Positions 7,795 through 17,670 of a stretch of 64,000 nucleotides of DNA are shown here, one piece after another. The notes below the pieces were generated by a model. It saw only the letters and a program-made list of their open reading frames with translations. It searched no databases and was not told the DNA's origin. This DNA is from Bacillus sp. T3. GTDB taxonomy: Bacteria; Bacillota; Bacilli; Bacillales; Cytobacillaceae. The position numbers and the translations under genes were made by a program. The stretch is taken from contig NZ_CP137761.1 in the NCBI RefSeq assembly GCF_033449965.1, forward strand, positions 1,054,001 through 1,118,000, read 5' to 3'. Numbering within the stretch: the stretch's first letter is position 1; every line of letters begins with the position of its first letter.

Positions 7795-7916
7795 GTCCAG
7801 CTCCAGCGGCTAGCCCCTCGCTGGTCATAAGCCAAGCTGTCCAAAAGGTCAAAAACCGACCTTTCAGCCAGCTCGTCTTATGCTTGTCGGGGCTGGGCGA
7901 GCCGCTTCCGCTTTTA
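7795..7916 (+). repeat. Intergenic repeat family A, copy 2
   Basis: About 122 bases starting GTCCAGCTCCAGCGGCTAGC and ending CCGCTTCCGCTTTT. The last 57 bases match copy 1 at the left end of the window in the same orientation with few changes, and the whole matches copy 3 (58931-59052) inverted. The ends (AGCGGCTAGCCCC and CGAGCCGCTTCCGCT) and the centre (CCAAAAGGTC-AAAAACC-GACCTTTCAGCC) form inverted repeats, so transcripts would fold. The rest of 7917-8072 holds the promoter region of the next gene; nothing else is recognised. Confidence 0.85.
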
Positions 7917-8072
7917 TAATTGAATTGTGATGAGTTTATGTCTAAAAGTCAACGAATAAAGTTCTGTTTACAAATAATATTTAAGCAATGGAAAATTCTT
8001 GCCAAGGCACGGGAAAACCACTAATATTATTCTGTTATAATAATGTGTTTTTTTGTAAAGGAGATTTTATTC

Positions 8073-9263
8073 ATGCCACGTGCCTTATGGCTTTTGGTAA
8101 TTGGGATGGCTGTTAATGTAACTGGAGCATCATTTTTATGGCCATTAAATTCAATTTATATTCATGATCACCTAGGGAAATCAATGACGATTGCTGGATT
8201 TGTTCTAATGCTGAACTCGGCAGCTAGTGTTGCCGGAAATTTAGTTGGAGGCTATCTGTTCGATAAGCTTGGCGGTTATCGTTCAATTCTTTTGGGAATT
8301 ATCATTTCTGTAGTCGCAATGTTAGGATTATCGGTCTGGAATAGCTGGCCATACTATGTTATTTTTCTAACGATTATTGGGTTGGGTTCTGGAATCGTTT
8401 TTCCATCCATGTATGCAATGGCGGGATCTGTTTGGAAGGAAGGTGGCCGGAAGGCGTTCAATGCGGTCTATGTTGCAACCAATTTGGGTGTCGCAGTAGG
8501 TTCTGCACTTGGCGGAATGGTCGCAGCTATTTCTTTTCAATGGATTTTCCTAGCCAATGCCTTTTTATATGTCGTTTTTTTATTGATTGCTGTTTTAGGA
8601 TATCGAGGAATTCAAGTTGAGGGATTATCACAGAGTAAAAAACAGCAATTTGAAAGCAAGATAAAAACAGATCGTTCCAAGCTGTATTCTTTACTGATTC
8701 TATGTATCGGGTATGCCCTTTGCTGGATCGGCTATTGCCAATGGCAAGCAACTATCGGTCCCTACACACAAGAACTTGGCATCACGCTTAAAGAATATAG
8801 CTATCTTTGGACCATTAACGGCGCTTTAATTGTATTAGGTCAGCCTATTTTGAATAAACTGATGATGTATTTTGCCAAAACATTAAAATCGCAAATTTTG
8901 ACTGGGACGATTATTTTTGCGCTGGCCTTCTATATTGCTGCACATGCACAGCAATTTACTGCTTTTGCAGTTGCCATGATTGTCATGACTCTTGGAGAAA
9001 TGTTGGTTTGGCCAGCCGTGCCAACTATCGCTGATAGCTTAGCACCGCATGGGAGGGCTGGCTTTTATCAGGGGATTGTTAACAGTGCTGCGACCTGGGG
9101 CAGGATGATTGGCCCTATTCTTGGAGGTATGCTAGTCGATATTTACGGTATGGATACATTATTTATCGTAATGATTATCTTGTTTATTCTGTCTCTCTCT
9201 ACATCGCTCATATTTGACAAAAAACTTAAAGGGAAGAATGAACTTATTTCAAGGTCATTATAA
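8073..9263 (+). CDS. yttB: MFS transporter, YttB-like
   Basis: Major facilitator of 396 residues with 12 predicted transmembrane helices and a central cytosolic loop (QSKKQQFESKIKTDRSKL). The A-motif equivalent GGYLFDKLGGYRSIL lies between helices 2 and 3, and ILGGMLVDIYGMDTLF is the related segment before the last helices. The start at 8073 (MPRALWLL) is set by AAAGGAG 9 bases upstream; an in-frame ATG at 8043 has no ribosome site. Substrate cannot be told; multidrug efflux is the usual default. It sits just before leuS as yttB does in B. subtilis. Confidence 0.85.
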   Translation: MPRALWLLVIGMAVNVTGASFLWPLNSIYIHDHLGKSMTIAGFVLMLNSAASVAGNLVGGYLFDKLGGYRSILLGIIISVVAMLGLSVWNSWPYYVIFLTIIGLGSGIVFPSMYAMAGSVWKEGGRKAFNAVYVATNLGVAVGSALGGMVAAISFQWIFLANAFLYVVFLLIAVLGYRGIQVEGLSQSKKQQFESKIKTDRSKLYSLLILCIGYALCWIGYCQWQATIGPYTQELGITLKEYSYLWTINGALIVLGQPILNKLMMYFAKTLKSQILTGTIIFALAFYIAAHAQQFTAFAVAMIVMTLGEMLVWPAVPTIADSLAPHGRAGFYQGIVNSAATWGRMIGPILGGMLVDIYGMDTLFIVMIILFILSLSTSLIFDKKLKGKNELISRSL

Positions 9264-9405
9264 ATAATATTTTTGGATAAAATTTAGTAGTAATCGTCAC
9301 TCATTAATCCATTCCTCATACTATGAATATTACCTTTTCGGAAGCTAATGAACGCATACTTGCATCAGTAGGGGAAATTTTATACAATAGGTATAGTTTT
9401 ATAGT

Positions 9406-9641
9406 TCGACAGGGACAAGGAGTAGTAATGGCAGTAAGTCTGTTTTTAGAGAGTTGACGGGTGGTGCAAGTCAACCAGACGCTTCATGAACTCGCCTTTG
9501 AGTCGCAAGAGTGAAGGAACAGTAATTCTTGCCGTTTTCCGCGTTAAGGAATTTGAAGTGAGTGTGCATACACTAATGTGGGTGGTACCGCGGGAGATAT
9601 AATCAGACCTCTCGTCCCTGTTTTGGGATGAGGGGTTTTTT
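9406..9641 (+). promoter_or_regulatory. T-box riboswitch, leuS leader
   Basis: The conserved T-box TGGGTGGTACCGCGG is at 9579-9593, followed by a terminator (CCTCTCGTCCC-TGTTTT-GGGATGAGGGG then T6) ending at 9641. Upstream Stem I elements include AGTA and the GAGAG region. The likely specifier is CTC (Leu) at 9491-9493 in TGAACTCGCC. Uncharged tRNA-Leu would stabilise the antiterminator and allow leuS transcription. The specifier position is inferred from context, the rest is seen directly. Confidence 0.93.
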
Positions 9642-9697
9642 ATTATAGTCGAAAAAAATTGTATAGCAAATACATAGTAATTAAGGAGGAAGATCCG

Positions 9698-12113
9698 ATG
9701 AGCTTCAATCATCAGGAGATTGAAAAAAAGTGGCAAGCGTATTGGGAAGAAAATAAATCCTTTCAAACGAGTGAAGAAAAAGGAAAGCGTAAGTTCTATG
9801 CCCTTGACATGTTCCCATATCCATCAGGAGCAGGACTGCATGTAGGGCATCCGGAGGGATATACTGCAACCGATATATTATCAAGATTAAAACGGATGCA
9901 GGGCTACAATGTGTTACATCCAATGGGATGGGATGCATTTGGCTTACCTGCTGAGCAATATGCCTTGGATACGGGGAATGATCCGGCTGAATTTACTAAG
10001 AAAAACATTGATAACTTCCGTCGTCAAATTAAAGCTTTAGGATTTTCTTATGACTGGGATCGTGAAGTGAATACAACAGATCCACACTATTATAAATGGA
10101 CACAATGGATTTTTCTTCAGCTTTATAAAAAAGGTTTAGCCTATATTGATGAAGTAGCTGTAAACTGGTGTCCTGCACTTGGAACCGTTTTGGCTAACGA
10201 GGAAGTCATTGATGGGAAAAGTGAACGCGGTGGTCATCCCGTCGAAAGACGACCAATGAAGCAATGGATGCTACGAATTACCGCTTATGCTGATCGCTTA
10301 TTAGAAGACTTAGAAGAGGTTGATTGGCCTGAAAGCATTAAAGAAATGCAACGAAACTGGATTGGTCGTTCGGAAGGAGCGGAGGTAACCTTCGGTATTG
10401 AAGGACATGATGAGACCTTCACTGTGTTTACCACTCGTCCGGAACACGTTATTTGGTGCAACATATGCGGTGCTTGCACCGGAGCATCCTTTAGTAGATG
10501 TGATTTCAACTACTGATGCACGGGCTAATGTTGAGGCATATTTAGAAAAAATTAAAAGTAAAAGTGATCTTGAACGGACTGACTTAGCAAAAGAAAAAAC
10601 AGGTGTGTTTACTGGTGCATATGCCATTAATCCTGTTAATAACGCTAAAATGCCAATTTGGATTGCTGATTATGTCTTAATGAGCTACGGTAGCGGCGCG
10701 ATTATGGCTGTACCAGCCCACGATGAGCGTGACTATGAATTCGCTAAGGTTTTCGAACTACCGATTATTGAAGTATTAGCAGGTGGAGATGTATCGAAAG
10801 AGGCATTTACTGGTGATGGTCCACATGTGAATTCAGGCTTCTTAGATGGAATGAACAAGGCGGATGGAATTGCTGCCATGATTTCATGGCTTGAGGAAAA
10901 AGGTATCGGAACGAAAAAAGTAACATACCGTTTACGAGATTGGTTGTTCAGTCGCCAGCGGTACTGGGGTGAGCCGATTCCAATTATCCATTGGGAAGAT
11001 GGCACATCATCAGCTGTTCCTGAACAAGAACTTCCATTAGTGCTTCCAAAAACATCTGAAATCAAGCCATCTGGTACAGGTGAATCTCCACTTGCTAATA
11101 TTGCTGATTGGGTGAATGTGGTTGACCCTGACACTGGTAGAAAAGGTCGCCGTGAAACGAATACAATGCCACAATGGGCAGGAAGCTGCTGGTACTATTT
11201 ACGCTACATCGATCCTAAAAATGAGGATGCCTTAGCGGACGCAGAAAAATTAAACGAATGGCTACCTGTTGATATTTATATCGGTGGTGCTGAGCACGCG
11301 GTGCTACATTTATTGTACGCTCGTTTCTGGCATAAATTCTTATATGATATTGGTGTTGTTCCAACGAAGGAGCCGTTCCAAAAGCTATTTAACCAAGGTA
11401 TGATTCTAGGCGAAAACAATGAAAAAATGAGTAAATCAAAAGGGAATGTTGTGAACCCTGATGATATCGTCACAAGCCATGGTGCAGATACTTTACGTTT
11501 ATATGAAATGTTCATGGGACCACTTGATGCTTCTATTGCTTGGTCAACAAATGGTTTAGACGGCTCAAGACGTTTCTTAGACCGCATTTGGCGATTGTTT
11601 ATTGAAGATAACGGTGAGCTTAGCGCAAAAGTTAAGGAAAGTGAAGAAACAACGCTTGAAAAAATCTATCATCAAACCGTTAAAAAGGTAACAGAGGACT
11701 ACGAAGGGTTACGTTTTAATACCGCGATTTCGCAAATGATGGTGTTCATTAACGATGCTTATAAGGCAGCGGTACTTCCAAAGCATTTTATGGAAGGTTT
11801 CGTAAAAATGCTAGCTCCAATTTGCCCACATGTTGCTGAAGAGCTATGGGAAAAGCTTGGACATAAAGGAACCCTTTCGTACGAAGCATGGCCTGCTTAT
11901 GATGAAGCAAAGCTAGTTGATGATGAAGTGGAAATCGTTATTCAAATCAACGGTAAAGTAAAAGCAAAATTATTGGTTCCATCGGGTTCATCAAGAGAAG
12001 CCCTTGAACAAATTGCGATGGATGATGATACGGTAAAAGAACAAATAGACGGAAAAACAGTGCGCAAAGTAATTGCCGTTCCTGGCAAGCTAGTAAATAT
12101 AGTTGCGAACTAA
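9698..12113 (+). CDS. leuS: Leucyl-tRNA synthetase (frameshifted in this sequence)
   Basis: Charges tRNA-Leu. HIGH-type motif LHVGHPEG near residue 50, the CP1 editing domain in the middle, KMSKS (NEKMSKSKGN) near residue 580, and the C-terminal anticodon-binding and LeuS-specific domains are all present. The frame breaks at 10439-10448: CCGGAACACG should read CCGGACACG, giving TTRPDTLFGATYAVL, a highly conserved editing-domain segment. With one A removed the gene encodes 804 residues, exactly the B. subtilis length. An essential gene cannot be truly broken, so this is almost certainly a sequence error. AAGGAGGA precedes the start. Confidence 0.95.
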
Positions 12114-12125
12114 CTAGTTTATTGT

Positions 12126-12188
12126 GAAAATGATTAATTCCAAAGGGGTACCACCGATTAATGGAGGTTAGGAATTAGATCATTTTTA
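12126..12188 (+). terminator. Terminator after leuS with a long loop
   Basis: Arms AAAATGATTAATTCC and GGAATTAGATCATTTTT pair with a small bulge around a 30-base loop that holds GGGGTACCACCGATTAATGG. The T-run suggests termination; the long loop is unusual and contains a TACCACC/GGAGGT pair, so it may be a small repeat element. Confidence 0.55.
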
Positions 12189-12221
12189 GATAAAAAAGCA
12201 AAGTTAACATGTTATGTTGAA

Positions 12222-12237
12222 TGGAGCGGAAATCAAC
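12222..12237 (+). repeat. Remnant of repeat family B
   Basis: TGGAGCGGAAATCAAC is identical to the terminal 16 bases of the family B repeats at 28104-28194 and (inverted) 25069 and 47648. Only this end remains, 30 bases before the rhodanese gene. Confidence 0.6.
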
Positions 12238-12266
12238 AACTAGTTAACTCAGAAAGGAAAATGGGG

Positions 12267-12575
12267 ATGGAAGAATTAAATATTATTACTCCAGAAGAGC
12301 TACAAAAAAAGATTGAAGCTGGAGAACAATTAGAATTAGTGGATGTAAGAGAAGATGAAGAGGTTGCAACCGGAATGATTCCAGGTGCAAAGCATATCAA
12401 AATGGGCGAAATCCCAATGAATCTTGATTACTTTGATCAGGATAAAGAATATATTCTGATTTGCCGTTCAAGTCGTCGCAGCGAAAATGTAGGCTACTTC
12501 CTGCATGACCATGGCGTTAAAGTACGCAATATGGTCGGTGGAATGCTTGAATGGAAAGGTGAATTAGTGTTTTAA
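12267..12575 (+). CDS. Single-domain rhodanese, YtwF-like
   Basis: Sulfurtransferase-like protein of 102 residues. Catalytic loop CRSSRRS with Cys near residue 70, preceded by ELVDVREDEEVATGMIPGAKHI and followed by GGMLEWKG, the standard rhodanese end. It likely carries persulfide sulfur; partner unknown. The start at 12267 rather than 12261 is chosen because AAAGGA then has normal spacing. It sits downstream of leuS with its own terminator. Confidence 0.88.
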   Translation: MEELNIITPEELQKKIEAGEQLELVDVREDEEVATGMIPGAKHIKMGEIPMNLDYFDQDKEYILICRSSRRSENVGYFLHDHGVKVRNMVGGMLEWKGELVF

Positions 12576-12591
12576 AATATTAAGCAACAAT

Positions 12592-12627
12592 TATCCCAGT
12601 CCCTTCTTGGAGGACTGGGATTTTTTT
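12592..12627 (+). terminator. Terminator after rhodanese gene
   Basis: Stem ATCCCAGTCC-CTTCTTG-GAGGACTGGGAT followed by TTTTTTT. Confidence 0.9.
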
Positions 12628-12700
12628 ATGAGGTAAAAAATGTTCTAAAAAATCAGATTATTGTCAATGATAGATGTAAAAACGATTGGAGCATAAGGAA

Positions 12701-12883
12701 ATGATCCAGGTGAAAGTATTCGATTATGAGCATGAAAAGGATTTAGAGAGTGAAATGAATCGGTTTTTAGAGAAATTGGACGAAAAAAAGCTGCTCGACA
12801 TTAAATATAATGTGGCAGCCTATCAAGAGGACGAGGAGGATCAAATTTATTGTTTTTCAGCGATGGTTATTTACCGAGCATGA
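12701..12883 (+). CDS. cse60: Sporulation protein Cse60
   Basis: Acidic protein of 60 residues beginning MIQVKVFDYEHEKDLESEMN and containing LDIKYNVAA and FSAMVIYRA near the end, which matches Cse60 in sequence and exact length. Cse60 is made under sigma-E in the B. subtilis mother cell; its role is unknown. The ATG at 12701 has GGAG 9 bases upstream; a longer frame from TTG 12686 is rejected for lack of a ribosome site. I could not identify a convincing sigma-E promoter. Confidence 0.85.
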   Translation: MIQVKVFDYEHEKDLESEMNRFLEKLDEKKLLDIKYNVAAYQEDEEDQIYCFSAMVIYRA

Positions 12884-12904
12884 TACGGTTCATGAAGGCC
12901 ATGC

Positions 12905-13085
12905 CTTTTTTAGTACCTTTATTTCACCAGCTAGTTCCAAAACAGGGAACTAAACAATCATTTAATGCCCTTAATCCATTTAGTACTCAATAAATAGGGT
13001 ACTAACCAATCTTTAAGTGTCCTTATTTTCTTCTACACTAAAAAGTAGCGTACTAATAGTGGAACATCCCAAGTATCTTAGGACA
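12905..13085. repeat. Degenerate tandem repeat, about 50-base unit
   Basis: Three or more diverged units. Each has AGTACC/AGTTCC-like and GGTACTAA/GGAACTAA arms that pair with each other, followed by CAATC-TTTAA-TG-CCTTA. Units begin near 12932, 12981 and 13034. Between cse60 and the convergent flavoprotein gene; no coding potential. Confidence 0.6.
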
Positions 13086-13116
13086 CCACTCCCAATGTTA
13101 TAAACAGTCAATTATA

Positions 13117-14386
13117 TCACTGTGAAGCCGCAAACTTCCCTGCGTTTAGACCAGCTAAACGACCTGTTACTAAAGCAGATGTAATATTGTACCCACCTGG
13201 TATAGCCGTGGATATCCAATATTTCTCCACAAAAATAAAGACCATTCATTTTCTTTGAGGCCATTGTTTTCGGCTCAATTTCTTTTACTGATACACCCCC
13301 GCCTGTGACGAAGGCTTTTTCGAGTGGGAGGGTGCCAGTAACGCGAAATTGAAATTGCTTGCAGACCGTAACAAAGCTGCGTATTTTATCCTGTGAGATG
13401 GAATTACCCATCGCACTAGGGTCCATTTCACATTGTTCAAGTAAAAATAACAAAAAACGTTCTGGTACAATTCCTTTAAAACTATTCTTTATTGCTTTTT
13501 TCGGTTCTACCTTGATAATCTTCATGATTTCCTGAAACAGCATTTCTGCATTTTTGTCAGGAACAGTATCGAGACTCATCATTACTTCATTTTTCTTCGT
13601 TTTTCGCATTTCCTTCACAACATACTGGCTGCATCGTAGTACTGCTGGACCACTAATTCCGAAATGAGTAAAGATCATATCCATTTTGTGCGTAATGATT
13701 GGTTTGCCCTTTTGATTTAATACACTTAACGCCACGTTTCGCAGTGATAAACCCTGTAAGTCTTTTCTTTTAATAAATGGCTCGGAAGAAGTTAGTGGTA
13801 CCTCGGTTGGATATAAGTCTGTAATCGTATGTCCTGCTTTTATAGCCCAGGCATAGCCATCCCCAGTCGAACCTGGTGTGGGTACAGATTTACCGCCAAC
13901 TGCAATGACAACCGCCTTAGCTGTAATGGTTTCTCGATTATGTAAAATAACTGAAGCAACACGACCATCTGAATATTGAATATCTTTTACTGGACAATTC
14001 GTCCAACGTTTTACTCCAAGCTGCTCGAGGCGATCAATTAAGGCATCAACAACGGATTGCGCCTTATCATTGACTGGGAACATTCGGCCATGATCCTCTT
14101 CCTTTAATTCCACTCCAAGCTTTTCAAAAAAAGAGATAATATCCTCATTATTAAATATAGAAAATGCGCTATGGAGAAAACGGCCATTGCCAGGTATATG
14201 TTTAATGATTTCATCGATTGGAAGCCTGTTTGTCACATTGCAGCGTCCTCCTCCAGAAATGGCAAGCTTTCGGCCAAGCTTATCGCCTTTATCGACGAGA
14301 AGGACTTTTTTGCCTTGCTCTGCTGCGGCTATACCTGCCATTAAGCCTGAAGGTCCGCCGCCAATTACTACAACATCAAATTGCAT
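13117..14386 (-). CDS. ytfP: HI0933/BaiN-family FAD flavoprotein, YtfP-like (frameshifted)
   Basis: NAD(P)/FAD-dependent oxidoreductase. The N-terminal dinucleotide fold VVIGGGPSGLMAGIAAAEQG is followed by the family signature GRKLAISGGGRCNVTN and later GKSVPTPGSTGDGY and VTGGGVSVKEI. Near the C-terminus the frame slips at 13198: reading CCTGG as CCGG restores GEILDIHGYTGGYNITSAL, the conserved FAD-binding end, and moves the stop to 13117. The corrected protein is about 423 residues, close to B. subtilis YtfP (about 420). Substrate unknown. Start at 14386 is the normal family start. Confidence 0.88.
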
Positions 14387-14593
14387 AGTTCATTCACCCG
14401 CTTAATCAATTACTTCTTTTGAATACAACCCATTTATTATATTATCATTCCGAAGAAAAAGAAAACTTCTCTCCTACAATACAAATTTATATATTACGAG
14501 TAGCATTCAACAGTAAAGAAAGGTAAACTACTACTAGTGTGTGTTTCTAGCGCAGGCTGTGTGCTTGCGTATTTCTGAGTAGGAAGGGATTAT

Positions 14594-16211
14594 ATGTCAT
14601 CAAAGCTTTTAAGAGGGACCCTTATCCTGACGTTAGGGACAATGGTTTCAAAGGTTCTCGGCTTATTTTATGTCATACCATTTTACGAAATCGTGGGGTA
14701 CCGAGGGACGGTTCTTTACAATTACTCATACGTTCCATATACCATTTTTATAAGTATTGCCACCGCTGGGATTCCACTAGCCGTTGCAAAATTTATTTCG
14801 AAATACAATGCGTTAGAAGAATATGGTGTAGGCAGAAAACTGTTCAAATCAGGACTGCTCGTGATGCTGGCGACAGGGGTCGTTTCTTTTTTAATCATGT
14901 ATATGTCGGCGCCACTGCTAGCTGATGTTGTCATACAGGATAAAGACCAGGTAACAAGTGTGAAGGATGTTATAACCGTTATTAGAGCAGTAAGCTTTGC
15001 CTTAATTGTTGTACCGTTCATGAGTCTTATTCGTGGTTTCTTTCAAGGGCATCAATCGATGGGGCCATCGGCAGTCTCGCAGGTTGTTGAACAAATTGTG
15101 CGGATCGCATTTGTGTTGGTTGGGGCATATGTTGTTTTAAATGTTCTTGATGGAAGCATTACTCAAGCGGTCAGTGTTGCGACGTTTGCTGCCTTTATTG
15201 GTGCAATTGGGAGCTTGCTCATTCTATTTTGGTATTGGGTAAAGAGAAAACCATATTTAGATGAAATTCTTTTGCAGGATAAAGGAACAATAGATATATC
15301 TTTAAGTCAAATATATAAGGAAATTCTCATTTATGCTGCTCCATTTGTGTTTGTTGGAATTGCTAATCCGCTGTTTCAATTGATTGACCAATTAACCTTT
15401 AACAAAGCGATGGTGTCAATGGGGCTTGCAAAACAAACGGATTTCGCGCTTAGTGTTCTAAACTTTGAATCCCATAAATTAGTTATTATTCCTGGTCTCG
15501 CTTGCAACAGCGTTCTCGCTTACGCTAGTACCAAGTGTCACTAAGGCCTTTGTTGAAAATGATCGGAAGGACTTGATTCGTCAGTTAAATCAAACCTTTC
15601 AGGTAATGTTGTTTTTAACTTTGCCGGCGGTTCTTGGATTATCTTTGTTAGCAGAGCCAGTTTATACCGTATTTTATGAGCATAAGGACTTAGGAACAGA
15701 GGTGCTTAGGGCTTATGCACCTGTTGCGATTCTTTTTTCACTCTATTCCGTTACCGCCGCCATACTCCAGGGCATTAATGAACAGCGGTTTACGATTCTT
15801 AGTCTACTGATTGGGTTACTCTTAAAGTTAAGCTTAAACATTCCTCTTATTAAGCTTTTTGAAACAAATGGAGCGGTGCTTGCGACAGCCTTAGGATATA
15901 CTGCGGCAATTATGATTAATTTGTTTGTGATCAAAAAATTTGCCCATTTTCCGTTTCGATTTGTGGTTAGGCGTTCTATGTTGATCGTATTATTCACATT
16001 AATCATGTTGGCCGGTGCTTTTGCTACCTTGAAACTATCATTGCTATTTTTATCGCCAGCTTCTAAAATACAATCGTTAATTATTATTGCTTTATCAGCG
16101 TTTGTAGGGGCAGGGATCTATGTATTTTTAGCCTATCGTTCAAAGCTTGTCTATCGATTGTTCGGCCAACGTGCCCATAGTATGAAACAAAAATTGCGTT
16201 TACCATTTTAA
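14594..16211 (+). CDS. ytgP: YtgP/SpoVB-type polysaccharide or lipid II flippase (frameshifted)
   Basis: MOP-superfamily membrane protein with about 14 helices. It begins SSKLLRGTLILTLGTMVSKV and has GYRGTVLYNYSYVPYTIFI, typical of YtgP/Amj-redundant lipid II flippases. The frame breaks at 15491-15495: CCTGG should be CCGG (remove T 15493), giving VIIPVSLATAFSLTLVPSVT, a conserved segment. Corrected length 538 residues, the usual size. Promoter region 14387-14593 shows no strong motif. Role: export of peptidoglycan precursor, by family. Confidence 0.9.
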
Positions 16212-16215
16212 TTAA

Positions 16216-16261
16216 AACGATCCCTCACTTTTGAAACGGAGTGTTTCAAAGCGAGGAGATC
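16216..16261. terminator. Bidirectional hairpin between convergent genes
   Basis: GATCCCTCACTTTTGAAAC pairs with GTTTCAAAGCGAGGAGATC around GGAGT. Read on the minus strand it is followed by GTTTTAATT, so it probably ends the minus-strand gene; on the plus strand no T-run follows. Confidence 0.6.
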
Positions 16262-16295
16262 ATCATCTGCTGACTAAGACGATTTACTGTTTTTC

Positions 16296-16580
16296 TTAAT
16301 AGTAGTAGCCAGTGTATTGTGGGTATTGAGCTGGTAGCTGTTGTGGCTGTGCAACAACCTGAGTCTCTTCCTGTCTAATCCCTAAGCGACGTTCAATACG
16401 ATCAATACGACGACGTAATTGTTCAACTTCGCGATCAAGTCGATCTACACGGCGGTCTAATCTATCTAGGCGTCGGTCGACATTTCCTGCTCCACCACCA
16501 GGGAATCCACCACCAGGAAAGCCGCCACCAGGGAAGCCACCTCCTGGAAAACCTGGGAATTGTTGTTGTCGGAAGTCCAT
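16296..16580 (-). CDS. Gly/Phe/Pro-repeat protein with an exact heptad coiled coil
   Basis: Protein of 94 residues in three parts: four tandem FPGGG units (about 8-30), a perfectly heptadic coiled coil RRLDRLD-RRVDRLD-REVEQLR-RRIDRIE-RRLG (about 36-68), and a Gln/Pro/Tyr-rich tail ending GYYY. A ribosome site (GGAGAT) precedes the ATG. Low complexity and Tyr-rich ends are reminiscent of spore surface proteins in Bacillaceae, but I know no named homologue. The coiled coil should oligomerise. It lies between ytgP and rsuA-like genes, on the opposite strand. Confidence 0.75.
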   Translation of the reverse strand: MDFRQQQFPGFPGGGFPGGGFPGGGFPGGGAGNVDRRLDRLDRRVDRLDREVEQLRRRIDRIERRLGIRQEETQVVAQPQQLPAQYPQYTGYYY

Positions 16581-16693
16581 ATTATCATCTCCATTTTTTA
16601 TATTGGGTAAGAATGATAACAGTCTATGTGGTTAATTGGGAATGGTATAGGCAGCTGCCCAAAACACGGTTTAGAATGTTCGGAGGTGTGTTG

Positions 16694-17413
16694 ATGAGAA
16701 TCGATAAAATGTTAGCGAATCTCGGTTTTGGAAGTCGGAAGGATGTAAAGCAACTCCTTAAATCAGGGGTTGTTCAAATAAATAATGTAGTCATAAAGGA
16801 TTCGAAACAGCATGTGGATCCAGAAAACGATGTTGTGTCACTGAATGGTGAGGTGATTGAATACCGCCAATTTATTTATTTGATGATGAATAAACCGAAT
16901 GGAGTCATTTCAGCAACAGAGGATAGTAAGGATGAAACGGTAATCGATTTGTTGGAAATGGCTGATTGTGTTTTTGAGCCATTTCCGGTTGGTCGCCTTG
17001 ATAAAGATACAGAGGGGTTGCTCCTTCTAACAAATGATGGGCAATTAGCCCATCGACTTCTGTCACCTAAAAAGCATGTTCCAAAAATGTATTACGCTGT
17101 CATTGATGGAGTAGTGACAGAAGCTGACGTGGAAGCCTTTAAACAAGGCGTGACCTTGGATGATGGATATGTCACTAAACCTGGTAAGCTAAACATCATT
17201 AAAAGCGGAATCCGCTCAGAAATTGAGCTGACCATTACTGAAGGGAAATTCCATCAGGTGAAAAGAATGTTCCAAGCCGTGGACAAACGAGTCGTTTATT
17301 TAAAAAGAATGACGATGGGCCCGCTCAAGCTGGATGAGGACTTGGAATTAGGTGAATATAGAGAACTAACCGAGGAAGAAATCGAACAATTATTAAATTA
17401 TCAGCAAAAATAA
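16694..17413 (+). CDS. 16S rRNA pseudouridine synthase, RsuA family
   Basis: Protein of 239 residues. N-terminal S4 RNA-binding domain (MRIDKMLANLGFGSRKDV...) and RsuA/RluB catalytic domain with PVGRLDKDTEGLLLLTNDG holding the catalytic Asp. Conserved FHQVKRMFQAV lies near the end. Likely makes pseudouridine 516 in 16S rRNA, as the YtzG orthologue next to ytgP in B. subtilis. Start 16694 follows CGGAGGTG; an upstream extension from 16613 lacks a ribosome site. Confidence 0.9.
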   Translation: MRIDKMLANLGFGSRKDVKQLLKSGVVQINNVVIKDSKQHVDPENDVVSLNGEVIEYRQFIYLMMNKPNGVISATEDSKDETVIDLLEMADCVFEPFPVGRLDKDTEGLLLLTNDGQLAHRLLSPKKHVPKMYYAVIDGVVTEADVEAFKQGVTLDDGYVTKPGKLNIIKSGIRSEIELTITEGKFHQVKRMFQAVDKRVVYLKRMTMGPLKLDEDLELGEYRELTEEEIEQLLNYQQK

Positions 17414-17414
17414 A

Positions 17415-17441
17415 GAAATCGTCCAAAGGACGATTTCTATT
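17415..17441. terminator. Terminator between convergent genes
   Basis: GAAATCGTCC-AAA-GGACGATTTC followed by TATTTTG on the plus strand; the minus strand also ends in A/T-rich sequence, so it may serve both genes. Confidence 0.8.
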
Positions 17442-17448
17442 TTGCTAT

Positions 17449-17670
17449 TTAAGACGACATTTTAACCTTCTTATGAGTTGTTGTCCATCTGCCGCGGCTG
17501 GGACTTTCTACTAAGTCATTATAAGCCAAAACATTTAAATCTCTTTGGATCGTGCGAGGAGTAATTCCAAATTCCTCAACAAGGTCCTGTGTCGATACGG
17601 TCCCATTTTTTTGAATAAACATGTAGATGGATTTGATACGGTTTAACATTCGGTTAGTCGAAGGTTTCAA
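17449..17670 (-). CDS. ytzE: DeoR-type HTH protein, YtzE-like
   Basis: Stand-alone winged helix-turn-helix of 73 residues: MLNRIKSIYMFIQKNG, then STQDLVEEFGITPRTIQRDL (recognition helix) and a short wing LVESPSRGRWTTT. It lacks the sugar-binding domain of full DeoR regulators. Start is a TTG at 17670 with GGGAG at normal spacing, giving the same length as B. subtilis YtzE. Targets unknown. Confidence 0.85.
   Translation of the reverse strand: MKPSTNRMLNRIKSIYMFIQKNGTVSTQDLVEEFGITPRTIQRDLNVLAYNDLVESPSRGRWTTTHKKVKMSS

Noticed and set aside
12905..13085. CRISPR-like array
   Set aside because: Units are diverged, unequal, and lack constant repeats with unique spacers; no cas genes.
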